Made by a program: the position numbers and the translations under genes | The notes under the pieces: generated by a model | The model's input: only the letters and a program-made list of their open reading frames with translations | What the model was told of the DNA's origin: nothing | Databases searched by the model: none | Assembly (NCBI GenBank): GCA_021781255.1 | Contig: JAJXXG010000345.1 | Coordinates: 1-5,125, forward strand | Length of the DNA: 5,125 nucleotides | From: Acidobacteriota bacterium | GTDB lineage: Bacteria; Acidobacteriota; Terriglobia; Terriglobales; Acidobacteriaceae | Direction of reading: 5' to 3' | Shown here: positions 1 to 5,125 of the stretch, piece after piece | Layout of the letters: every line of letters begins with the position of its first letter | Numbering within the stretch: the stretch's first letter is position 1

Positions 1-1111
1 CCGTTGCGAGGATGCGGGCGCGGGCCATGAGGATGTGATCGTTCTGCTCGGAACCGATTCGGTAGGCCTGGGCCGCTTCCTGCGTGGCATCTTCAATGTC
101 ACCGCGATCGAGGTGCAGATAGCCGAGGTTGAGCAATACCTTGCCGATGCCGTCGAAGTGGGCGTGCATGGCATAGATGGCATGGGCGCGGTTCAAGCCC
201 TCGATGGCGTCCTGCCACACATGCTGATAGCGGCTCAGAGGCGATTCATGATTTGCCGCCTGGGCCTGGGAAGAGCCGGTGCGCGCGCGGCCGGAGCGTG
301 CCTGGGTATCGATGCGCTTGCGCAGTTGCAGGGCCAGCAGGCGGCGGACGTAGGCGGCGTTTACCAGCGTGCGCGCCAGGTTCAGGTGATTGCGATCGCG
401 CCGCGCATAGATCTCGATGGCGCGGGAGAAGTGTTCCAGGGCTTTGCTGTATTCGCCTGAGCGGCGCACGATGCGGCCTCGCGCCGACTCAATGTTGGCA
501 AGAGAAACGTAGTGATCGCTGGACTTGAGAATCGACTCGGCGCAATCGAGAATCTGCTCGGCTTCCCGCGACATGCCCTTCTGGAATAGGAGCCAGCTCT
601 CCTGAATCTGAATGACGGCGGTAAAGTATTTGTCGCGCTCTTCGGCAAGTGCGCGAGCTTGCATGATGTGGTGCAGCGAAGCCTCGTACTCGCCCTTCTT
701 TCGGTGCGCCCGTCCTTTCCAGAAGTGGGCAAGCGCCTCCCGCTCGGGGTCGGGTATGTCGCGGCAGGATTTCAGGACCAGGTCGAGCGTATCGATGGAA
801 GAGTCGATGTCGCCGCGGGCAAAACAGGCGAATGCGTCTGCCATGCGCACACGGAGATAGTCCGCGAGAGGCAGGCGGCTGCGGCACTCCGGCGGAAAAT
901 GATCGAGGAGCGACTCCAGGAAGCGGTAATCGCCGAAGCCCACATCGATCCACTGCGCAACCAGCAACAGCAGGCGAGCGCCGTCCGGAGTGTCAGGGCC
1001 CAACCGGGCGATTTCGGATTGGGCGGCGGACAGCATCGTAATGCCGTCCTGAATACGGCGCAGGCGCAGAGCCGCGCTCAGATCCTGCGCAAATTGGGAG
1101 TCCAATGGCAT
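1..1111 (-). CDS. TPR-repeat protein, C-terminus beyond the left edge
   Basis: An uninterrupted reading frame runs leftward off the window. It shows 370 residues from the chosen ATG, starting MPLDSQFAQDLSAAL. The protein is almost entirely helical repeats with TPR spacing. The clearest units lie at about residues 86-119, 126-159 (AHFWKGRAHRKKGEYEASL), 166-199, 204-238 (RGRIVRRSGEYSKALEHFSR) and 321-354 (LLNLGYLHLDRGDIEDA). A basic, low-complexity linker at about 268-292 interrupts the repeat array. There is no signal peptide or membrane segment, so it is probably a cytoplasmic scaffold for protein-protein contacts; its partner is unknown. An in-frame ATG at 1228 would add 39 residues, but it directly follows an in-frame TAA, has no ribosome binding site, and the added residues are not TPR-like. 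I prefer 1111, which has a weak GGGAAAAG six bases upstream. From memory, similar acidobacterial TPR proteins can end in a small helix-turn-helix; that end is not visible here. The TPR call is firm, the function unknown. Confidence 0.85.
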   Translation of the reverse strand, partial: MPLDSQFAQDLSAALRLRRIQDGITMLSAAQSEIARLGPDTPDGARLLLLVAQWIDVGFGDYRFLESLLDHFPPECRSRLPLADYLRVRMADAFACFARGDIDSSIDTLDLVLKSCRDIPDPEREALAHFWKGRAHRKKGEYEASLHHIMQARALAEERDKYFTAVIQIQESWLLFQKGMSREAEQILDCAESILKSSDHYVSLANIESARGRIVRRSGEYSKALEHFSRAIEIYARRDRNHLNLARTLVNAAYVRRLLALQLRKRIDTQARSGRARTGSSQAQAANHESPLSRYQHVWQDAIEGLNRAHAIYAMHAHFDGIGKVLLNLGYLHLDRGDIEDATQEAAQAYRIGSEQNDHILMARARILAT

Positions 1112-1183
1112 GATGCGCTTTTCCCGTATGGTCCGGATCGGTCGAGCCAAGGTCTGTGCATTGGTCCGGGCGTCACTCTCCCA

Positions 1184-1215
1184 ACTATAAGCGCTGGAGC
1201 GGCATGCCGTAACAA
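1184..1215 (-). promoter_or_regulatory. possible sigma70-type promoter for the TPR gene
   Basis: On the minus strand, TATAGT (1189..1184) matches the -10 consensus at five of six positions. TTGTTA (1215..1210) matches the -35 box at four of six. The spacer is 20 bp, longer than the usual 17, which weakens the call. A transcript from here would begin near 1177, giving a leader of about 65 bases before the ATG at 1111. That would exclude the alternative ATG at 1228. Confidence 0.25.
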
Positions 1216-1255
1216 GTTCGCTCCTCATTTACACGCTTGTCGAGGAACTGGCGTT

Positions 1256-1278
1256 CACTCGCCCGAGTCGGACGAGTG
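1256..1278. repeat. small inverted repeat in the MFS-TPR gap
   Basis: CACTCG (1256-1261) and CGAGTG (1273-1278) are perfect inverted arms around an 11-base loop. They lie about 65 bp past the permease stop codon. Read leftward, the direction of both flanking genes, no T-run follows. The short GTTTTC run lies on the other side. It may be a weak hairpin in the intergenic RNA, and it is not a convincing terminator. Confidence 0.25.
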
Positions 1279-1342
1279 GTTTTCAGGCCGGCTTCGGGGG
1301 CATATCGCTGCTGGGCCGAGGCGGTTCCGGGCTCGATCCGGG

Positions 1343-2734
1343 CTATTCCGAGGAATCGTTGACGGCCGGCATGGTCACCACCTTGCCTTTGCCGGCTCGG
1401 CCATCCGATTTGAGCAGCCGCCGCTGCAGGTCTTCGAGACTTAGCCCCTTGCTCTCGGGGTAAACGAAGAGAACCGTGCAGAACTGCACGCCGGTCATGA
1501 CGGCGAAGAAGATAAAGGGGATACTCTGGCCGAAATGGGCTGCGGCAGCGGGAAAGGTGAGGGAGATGAGCGTGTTGAAAATCCAGTGGCTTCCGTTGCC
1601 CACGCCCTGGCCTTTCGAGCGGACGTGGTTGGGAAAGACTTCGCCAATGTAGACCCAGATGACGGCCCCCTGCGACATGGCGAAGAAGGCAATAAAGGCG
1701 ATGAGGAACCAGACCAGCAGGCCGGGGTGGGAGCCGGTGGCATAGATCCAGGCAACGCCGGAGAGGCAGGCTGTGTCGCCGGCGGCGCCGATCAGCAGCA
1801 GGGTCTTGCGCCCCAGCTTGTCGATGACGCTCATGCCGACGATGGTGAAGACAAGGTTGGTGAAACCGATGGCGATGGCCTGTTGATCGCCGGAGAGCTG
1901 GCTGAAGCCGGCTGCCTGAAAGATGTCGTTCAGGTAATAGAGGATGGCATTGATGCCGGTGAGCTGATTGAAGGCGCCCACGGTAATGGCGAGGAAGAGC
2001 GGGAGGCGGTACTTCCACTTGAAGACCGGCTCGCGGGCAGTGGTGTTCTCTTCGGCGAGGGCGGCGCGAATATCGGCGAGCGCGGCCTCGGGATGGGGCT
2101 CGCCCATGATGCGCAGCACGTGCAAGGATTCTTCAAAACGATTGTGGGCGGCCGACCACCGCGGGCTCCGCGGGATGCCGAAGAGCAGGACGAGAAATGC
2201 GAGCGCAGGCAAGGCGGCCACCCCTACTTGCCAGCGCCACTCGGTCGCGCCCAGGTGAAGCAGGCGAATGCCATAGTTGGATGTGTAGGCAACCAGGATG
2301 CCGAAGACCACGTTGAACTGGAAGGCACCCACGAGACGCCCGCGCCACTTGGCGGGTGACAGCTCCGCAATATAAACCGGTCCGAGGACAGAGGAGGCGC
2401 CGATGCCCAGTCCGCCAACGAAGCGGAAGACCATCAGCGAAGGCCAGCTCCACGCCATAGCGCTGCCCAGGGCGGAGACGATATAGAGTACGGCGGTGAG
2501 GCGAAGAGTTTCGCGGCTTCCAAATTTGTTGCCTACAACCCCGGCTGCAAAGGAGCCGATCACGGTGCCGATGAGGGCGATGGCAACCGTCCAGCCTTTG
2601 CCGTACTCGCTGAGGTGAAACTGCGCAGTCAGCGCGGCGATGACCCCGGAGATCACCACGGTATCGAAGCCGAAGAGCAGTCCGCCGAGTGCTCCGGTCA
2701 GCGATGCCTTCATCAGGTTGGAGTTGGGCCGCAT
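1343..2734 (-). CDS. MFS transporter, sugar porter family
   Basis: A 463 aa integral inner-membrane permease, the usual length for the family, with hydrophobic segments consistent with twelve helices in two halves. Sugar-porter signatures appear in order: GALGGLLFGFDTVVISG (14-30), RFVGGLGIGASSV (104-116), YIAELSPAKWRGR (121-133), NQLTGINAILYYL (256-268), DKLGRK (305-310), WVYIGEVFPNHVRSKG (360-375) and the closing PESKGLSLEDLQ (426-437). Proteins of this type usually import a monosaccharide or polyol by proton symport; the substrate here cannot be read. Two departures stand out. The family QQxxGxN motif reads NQLTGIN, and the first-half loop 2-3 reads GNKFGSRETL instead of the usual D-R/K-x-G-R. 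The start MRPNSN is chosen because AAAGGA sits six bases upstream. An in-frame ATG at 2815 adds 27 polar residues and lacks such a site. The ATG at residue 8 is less likely. The gene is divergent from the 3084 gene and lies upstream of the TPR gene. Confidence 0.92.
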   Translation of the reverse strand: MRPNSNLMKASLTGALGGLLFGFDTVVISGVIAALTAQFHLSEYGKGWTVAIALIGTVIGSFAAGVVGNKFGSRETLRLTAVLYIVSALGSAMAWSWPSLMVFRFVGGLGIGASSVLGPVYIAELSPAKWRGRLVGAFQFNVVFGILVAYTSNYGIRLLHLGATEWRWQVGVAALPALAFLVLLFGIPRSPRWSAAHNRFEESLHVLRIMGEPHPEAALADIRAALAEENTTAREPVFKWKYRLPLFLAITVGAFNQLTGINAILYYLNDIFQAAGFSQLSGDQQAIAIGFTNLVFTIVGMSVIDKLGRKTLLLIGAAGDTACLSGVAWIYATGSHPGLLVWFLIAFIAFFAMSQGAVIWVYIGEVFPNHVRSKGQGVGNGSHWIFNTLISLTFPAAAAHFGQSIPFIFFAVMTGVQFCTVLFVYPESKGLSLEDLQRRLLKSDGRAGKGKVVTMPAVNDSSE

Positions 2735-2740
2735 GCTGCG

Positions 2741-2746
2741 TCCTTT
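2741..2746 (-). promoter_or_regulatory. ribosome binding site deciding the MFS start
   Basis: AAAGGA on the minus strand ends six bases before the ATG at 2734. This is a good Shine-Dalgarno match at standard spacing, and it rules in favour of the shorter permease over the version starting at 2815. Confidence 0.7.
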
Positions 2747-2830
2747 CGAGGTTCCGGCCAGATGGCGCCGATAGTCTCTCGAACATAGTACTGTCTGGCA
2801 GGTGAATCTGCTCATGCGATTCGTCTTGGT

Positions 2831-2847
2831 AACCTGTCCGCCAGGTT
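2831..2847. promoter_or_regulatory. 17 bp palindrome, candidate operator
   Basis: AACCTG (2831-2836), a five-base spacer (TCCGC) and CAGGTT (2842-2847) form a perfect 6-bp inverted repeat. It lies 97 bp upstream of the permease start within the divergent intergenic region. Its size and position suit a site for a dimeric repressor or activator acting on the permease gene. No regulator gene is visible in the window, so this is inference from symmetry and location only. Confidence 0.35.
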
Positions 2848-2848
2848 G

Positions 2849-2868
2849 CGGCAGATAGCCCGGCAGAT
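2849..2868. repeat. 8 bp direct repeat beside the palindrome
   Basis: CGGCAGAT occurs at 2849-2856 and again at 2861-2868, a 12 bp period. The first copy begins two bases from the end of the 17 bp palindrome. Closely spaced direct repeats next to a palindrome can be regulator sites, but 8 bp in GC-rich DNA can also occur by chance. Confidence 0.3.
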
Positions 2869-2968
2869 GGATCCGGGGAGTTATCGCGACACGCCGGCTC
2901 GCATATCACTTATGGGCTTCGCCATTGCTGCCGGGCTCCCCCGGGCGCGCGCGTGGTACGGATTTCTC

Positions 2969-2997
2969 TTGACTTGGGGCAGCAGCGGAAGTAACTT
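2969..2997 (+). promoter_or_regulatory. probable sigma70-type promoter for the 3084 operon
   Basis: TTGACT (2969-2974) matches the -35 consensus at five of six positions. It is followed at exactly 17 bp by TAACTT (2992-2997), a weak -10 matching three of six. A transcript would start near 3004, giving a leader of about 80 bases. An alternative -10, TAACAT, lies downstream near 3017 but has no good -35. The rest of 2735-3083 holds the palindrome and repeats described separately; I see no gene in it. Confidence 0.4.
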
Positions 2998-3069
2998 TCA
3001 CTCACACTGCTTCCACTAACATACCGGCTTATTCGCGCAATGAAGGGTTGTTCCGAAGAGCACTTATTC

Positions 3070-3075
3070 GGAGGG
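3070..3075 (+). promoter_or_regulatory. strong ribosome binding site for the 3084 gene
   Basis: GGAGGG ends eight bases before the ATG at 3084. It decides this start over an in-frame TTG at 3048, which would add 12 residues, would place this site inside the coding sequence, and has no comparable site of its own. Confidence 0.75.
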
Positions 3076-3083
3076 AGCAGCGT

Positions 3084-3752
3084 ATGGCCATCAATTGGTA
3101 TCAAGCGGTTCTTGCGGTTGGGGCGCTTGGAACCGCCGCGACCGGCCTGGTAGACACCACCAAGGTCTTTGCGGGCGGGATAAGTCGCGTCGGCTTCGGT
3201 TACATCAAGCGCCTGATCACCCGTACCGTGGTGCGTGCAGGCGGTGCACAGCCCGGGGGAGGCTTGGCCCCCGGGGACATTCTCGCAACCCTGCTGGCGA
3301 ACTGGATGAACGGCATGGGGACGGGGGCACAGAAGTCGATTGCCAAGTCCTTCATCAAGCTGCATCTCAATGCCGACACCGCAGGAGCCCTGGCGCGCGA
3401 GACCAACGTCTCCGCGGAGATGCTCACCAGTGTTGCCCAGAAACTGGCTACAGTTGATCCGCTCTCGCAGGCGGAGTCGGACGCCTTCGGCAGGTTTGAC
3501 GTTGCTCTCTCGGCCATGGTGGATAACGCCTACGAGAGAGCCGATCAGCTTTATCGCAACTCCTGCAAGGGACTTGCCGCCCTCTTCGCGGTGGGACTGG
3601 CGTTTGTGGGCAATGTGCAGATGGGCAACGCACTTCACGCCTGGGAGGTGCTGCTGGTCGGACTGATTGCCACCCCGCTTGCGCCCGTGGCTAAGGACCT
3701 GGCCAACGCAATCCAGACCGCCTCCGATGCCGTGCGATCGGTGAAAGGCTAA
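3084..3752 (+). CDS. putative membrane protein of unknown function, first gene of a hydrolase operon
   Basis: A 222 aa protein I cannot assign to a named family. It has a moderately hydrophobic N-terminal stretch (about 8-24, AVLAVGALGTAATGLVD), then the segment TTKVFAGGISRVGFG. A Gly/Pro-rich hinge at 53-64 follows, then a mainly helical polar middle (about 66-158) containing FIKLHLNADTAGALARE. At the C-terminus are two hydrophobic helices (about 163-178 and 187-204) ending in LIATPLAPVAKDLANAIQ. The layout suggests a membrane anchor at each end with a soluble helical domain between, possibly an oligomer-forming protein. No cysteine or histidine cluster or enzyme motif is evident. The stop codon lies six bases before the hydrolase start, so the two proteins are almost certainly co-expressed and probably act together. 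I have a vague memory of similar small proteins beside alpha/beta hydrolases in other bacteria, which I could not check. That it is a real gene is clear; its function is open. Confidence 0.85.
   Translation: MAINWYQAVLAVGALGTAATGLVDTTKVFAGGISRVGFGYIKRLITRTVVRAGGAQPGGGLAPGDILATLLANWMNGMGTGAQKSIAKSFIKLHLNADTAGALARETNVSAEMLTSVAQKLATVDPLSQAESDAFGRFDVALSAMVDNAYERADQLYRNSCKGLAALFAVGLAFVGNVQMGNALHAWEVLLVGLIATPLAPVAKDLANAIQTASDAVRSVKG
3252..3275. repeat. 24 bp perfect GC hairpin inside the membrane-protein gene
   Basis: CCCGGGGG (3252-3259) and CCCCCGGG (3268-3275) are perfect 8-bp inverted arms around an eight-base loop (AGGCTTGG). The repeat falls in the codons of the Gly/Pro hinge (residues 57-64), where sequence constraint is low. 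It would form a very stable RNA stem within the operon message. No T-run follows, so it is not a standard intrinsic terminator. Confidence 0.5.
3743..3748 (+). promoter_or_regulatory. ribosome binding site of the hydrolase gene, inside the upstream gene
   Basis: GAAAGG overlaps the last codons of the preceding gene and ends ten bases before the ATG at 3759, slightly longer than ideal spacing. With only six bases between the TAA and this ATG, translation of the two genes is probably coupled. Confidence 0.45.
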
Positions 3753-3758
3753 CCCGCC

Positions 3759-4649
3759 ATGTACTTTCTGAACACGCGCGCGCTTCCCCGAGGCGGCGGC
3801 GTCGGCCCTGTGACGGTGCTCGATGAAAGCAACGCGGTGCATCCCGTCTCCGACGTGGTTGCAGCGGTGCGCGGCCACGATGTGCTGCTAGTGACGCACG
3901 GCTTCAACGTGCCGCAGATGGATGGACTGCAGAAGCTCAGCGACTGGAGCAAGCTGGTGAACCTGGGCAACACGGTTTGCATCGGCATGCTGTGGCCTGG
4001 AGACGCGCGCTGGATTCACGTAGTGGATTACCCGGTTGAAGGCGATGAAGCGATGGACGCCGGCGATGCCCTGGCCGGCTTCATCAACACCAATTTCTCC
4101 GCAGCGCTCTCGCTGTCGTTTGCATCGCATTCGCTGGGCGCGCGCGTGGTAATGCAGACCATCGCCGGCCTCAGCCGTTCTTCCGTGCGCCGGCTGCTGC
4201 TGATGGCGGGGGCAATCGACAATACCTGCCTGGGCAGCGAGTACGCGGCCGCCGCCGGCAAGGTGCAGTCCATCTCCGTGCTTGCCTCGCGCAGCGACGA
4301 CGTGCTCAAGTGGGCATTCCCGGCCGGCAACTTTGTCAGCGGACTCTTCTCCCGCGACGTACCCTACGTGCACGAGGCGATGGGGCGCGAAGGCCCGGCC
4401 GAACCGTATCCGCCAGCGAACAATCTGCATGCCGACTGGCAGATTCCCGATGGCTGGGACTTCGGACATGGCAGCTACCTGCCGTCCAGCCCGCTCGGCT
4501 CCGCACCCACGCAGTATGCTCCCCTGCCCTACTTCCCGGTCCCGGAAATGCCAGCGCCGCCGGCATTTGCCCCGGCGCCACTGCAGAGCAGCGCCTCGCT
4601 CTGGCAGCCTGGATTCAGCGCTGCCGTGGAGACCACGCGCTGGCCGTAG
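3759..4649 (+). CDS. alpha/beta hydrolase, DUF900-like, putative lipase or esterase
   Basis: A 296 aa protein with an alpha/beta-hydrolase fold. VLLVTHGFN (42-50) is the first core strand with the HG oxyanion turn. [11 protein letters not shown] (120-130) is the nucleophile elbow, with Ser125 as nucleophile and a Ser (123) where GxSxG has its first Gly. LASRSDD (175-181) follows a core strand and supplies Asp180 or Asp181, and FGHG (235-238) supplies His237. The complete triad suggests an active enzyme, with substrate unknown. The HGFN turn, the LWPGDARW segment and the HSLG elbow resemble the DUF900 group of hydrolases. From about 243 to 275 the C-terminus is rich in Pro and Ala ([20 protein letters not shown]), probably a disordered tail for binding a partner. 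There is no signal peptide, so it is likely cytoplasmic or held at the membrane by the upstream protein. It could instead be an acyltransferase or an inactive binding protein, but the intact triad argues against the latter. Confidence 0.88.
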   Translation: MYFLNTRALPRGGGVGPVTVLDESNAVHPVSDVVAAVRGHDVLLVTHGFNVPQMDGLQKLSDWSKLVNLGNTVCIGMLWPGDARWIHVVDYPVEGDEAMDAGDALAGFINTNFSAALSLSFASHSLGARVVMQTIAGLSRSSVRRLLLMAGAIDNTCLGSEYAAAAGKVQSISVLASRSDDVLKWAFPAGNFVSGLFSRDVPYVHEAMGREGPAEPYPPANNLHADWQIPDGWDFGHGSYLPSSPLGSAPTQYAPLPYFPVPEMPAPPAFAPAPLQSSASLWQPGFSAAVETTRWP

Positions 4650-4652
4650 CAG

Positions 4653-4670
4653 CCGGGGGGAACACCCCGG
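4653..4670 (+). terminator. GC hairpin between the hydrolase and tyrS
   Basis: CCGGGG (4653-4658), loop GGAACA, and CCCCGG (4665-4670) form a perfect 6-bp stem starting four bases after the hydrolase stop codon. The following bases (ACCTTATACT) contain no U-run, so it is at best a weak or factor-dependent terminator. It could instead protect the 3' end of the upstream message, or sit in the tyrS leader of a read-through transcript. Confidence 0.4.
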
Positions 4671-4674
4671 ACCT

Positions 4675-4680
4675 TATACT
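4675..4680 (+). promoter_or_regulatory. possible -10 element just upstream of tyrS
   Basis: TATACT matches the -10 consensus at five of six positions. The -35 position falls inside the GC hairpin with no recognisable match. A start site about seven bases downstream would leave only about four bases before the tyrS ATG, giving a nearly leaderless message. The only ribosome-binding candidate is the weak GAAAGA at 4681-4686. Confidence 0.25.
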
Positions 4681-4690
4681 GAAAGACGGC

Positions 4691-5125
4691 ATGAGCACGT
4701 TCTTACCCGTAGATGAACAGATGGATCTGCTCCAGAAAGGCGCCGCGGAGATCATCCGCGTCAGCGACCTGCGCGAGCGTTTGGAAGAGAGCCGCAAGAC
4801 CGGTCGACCGCTGCGCGTAAAAGCCGGGTTCGACCCCACCGCGCCCGATCTGCACCTGGGACACACCGTGCTGATGCGCAAGCTGCGCCACTTTCAGCAG
4901 CTTGGGCACACGGTGATCTTTCTGGTGGGCGACTTTACCTCGTTAATCGGCGACCCCACGGGCCGCAACGTGACGCGCAAGCCGCTGACCAGGGAACAGA
5001 TCGACGCCAACGCCGAGACCTATAAGCAGCAGGTCTTCAAAATTCTCGACGAGAGCGTGACCGAGGTTCGCTATAACTCCGAGTGGCTCGACAAGCTGGG
5101 CTACGAGCAGACCATTCGGCTTACG
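4691..5125 (+). CDS. tyrS: tyrosyl-tRNA synthetase, N-terminal part, cut by the right edge
   Basis: The first 145 residues of a class I aminoacyl-tRNA synthetase that charges tRNA-Tyr with tyrosine using ATP, in the cytoplasm. The N-terminus [17 protein letters not shown] leads into the Rossmann fold. [17 protein letters not shown] (44-60) carries the HIGH signature as HLGH (55-58), and [14 protein letters not shown] (79-92) is typical. These segments fit the TyrRS-Z type, in which the HIGH box follows a K-x-G-x-D-P-[ST] segment, better than the E. coli/Bacillus TyrS type. The KMSKS loop and the C-terminal tRNA-binding domain lie beyond the window. The frame is open upstream without a stop, but this is the only start codon matching the family N-terminus. 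It lies 41 bp after the hydrolase gene, so read-through from that operon is possible. The link looks positional, because tyrS is a housekeeping gene. Confidence 0.95.
   Translation, partial: MSTFLPVDEQMDLLQKGAAEIIRVSDLRERLEESRKTGRPLRVKAGFDPTAPDLHLGHTVLMRKLRHFQQLGHTVIFLVGDFTSLIGDPTGRNVTRKPLTREQIDANAETYKQQVFKILDESVTEVRYNSEWLDKLGYEQTIRLT

Noticed and set aside
1112..1228. ATG at 1228 and an AGGAG-like site next to it as the start of the TPR gene or of a small gene
   Set aside because: The ATG directly follows an in-frame stop and lacks a ribosome binding site. The AGGAG falls after the ATG and leads only into a short TTG-started frame of no evident coding character.
1256..1278. Inverted repeat after the permease as an intrinsic terminator
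   Set aside because: No T-run follows it in the direction of the permease. The short T-run lies on the opposite side, where no plus-strand gene ends.
659..1444. Plus-strand frame of 261 codons across the TPR gene start and the permease end
   Set aside because: It is antisense to two genes, with no domain and no ribosome binding site, while the minus strand gives TPR repeats and MFS signatures.
1535..2359. Plus-strand frame of 274 codons opposite the permease
   Set aside because: Its Gly/Asp/Glu-rich product has no recognisable motif and lies entirely antisense to a clear MFS gene.
2945..2954. Alternating GC run as a Z-DNA or special element
   Set aside because: Similar runs occur inside the hydrolase gene (near 3775 and 4139), so it most likely reflects base composition.
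3048..3083. TTG at 3048 as an alternative start of the membrane-protein gene
   Set aside because: The strong GGAGGG site at 3070-3075 is correctly placed for the ATG at 3084 and would otherwise be wasted inside the coding sequence.
2910..3878. Long open frame of 322 codons on the minus strand opposite the membrane-protein gene
   Set aside because: It is the antisense shadow of a GC-rich gene. Its product is low-complexity with no domain, it overlaps both plus-strand genes, and the plus frame has a strong ribosome binding site and coherent hydrophobic segments.

Overview
The window looks like part of the chromosome of a GC-rich bacterium. My best guess is Acidobacteriota (Terriglobia-like). 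This rests on the general look of the TPR protein and the TyrRS N-terminus compared with what I remember of that group, and it is inference, since no search was possible. There are no rRNA or tRNA genes, CRISPR arrays, transposase genes or phage hallmark genes. Coding density is high and the genes lie in two opposite-facing blocks.

Left block, minus strand (1-2734): a sugar-porter-type MFS permease (2734..1343) is followed downstream by a TPR-repeat protein (1111 to beyond the left edge, 370 residues visible). The 231 bp between them holds a possible promoter for the TPR gene and a small inverted repeat, but no convincing terminator.

Centre (2735-3083): a 349 bp divergent intergenic region. 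It contains a 17 bp palindrome, an 8 bp direct repeat near it, and a sigma70-like promoter reading right.

Right block, plus strand (3084-5125): a 222 aa membrane-associated protein of unknown function has a strong ribosome binding site. Six bases later comes a 296 aa alpha/beta hydrolase resembling DUF900, with a visible Ser-Asp-His triad and a proline-rich tail. A GC hairpin follows, and then the start of tyrS, a TyrRS-Z-type tyrosyl-tRNA synthetase (145 residues visible).

The MFS permease and tyrS are ordinary metabolic and housekeeping genes. The least explained part is the tightly coupled pair at 3084-4649, a helix-rich putative membrane protein with a lipase-like serine hydrolase. It looks like a two-component functional unit, and its biological role cannot be read from the sequence.
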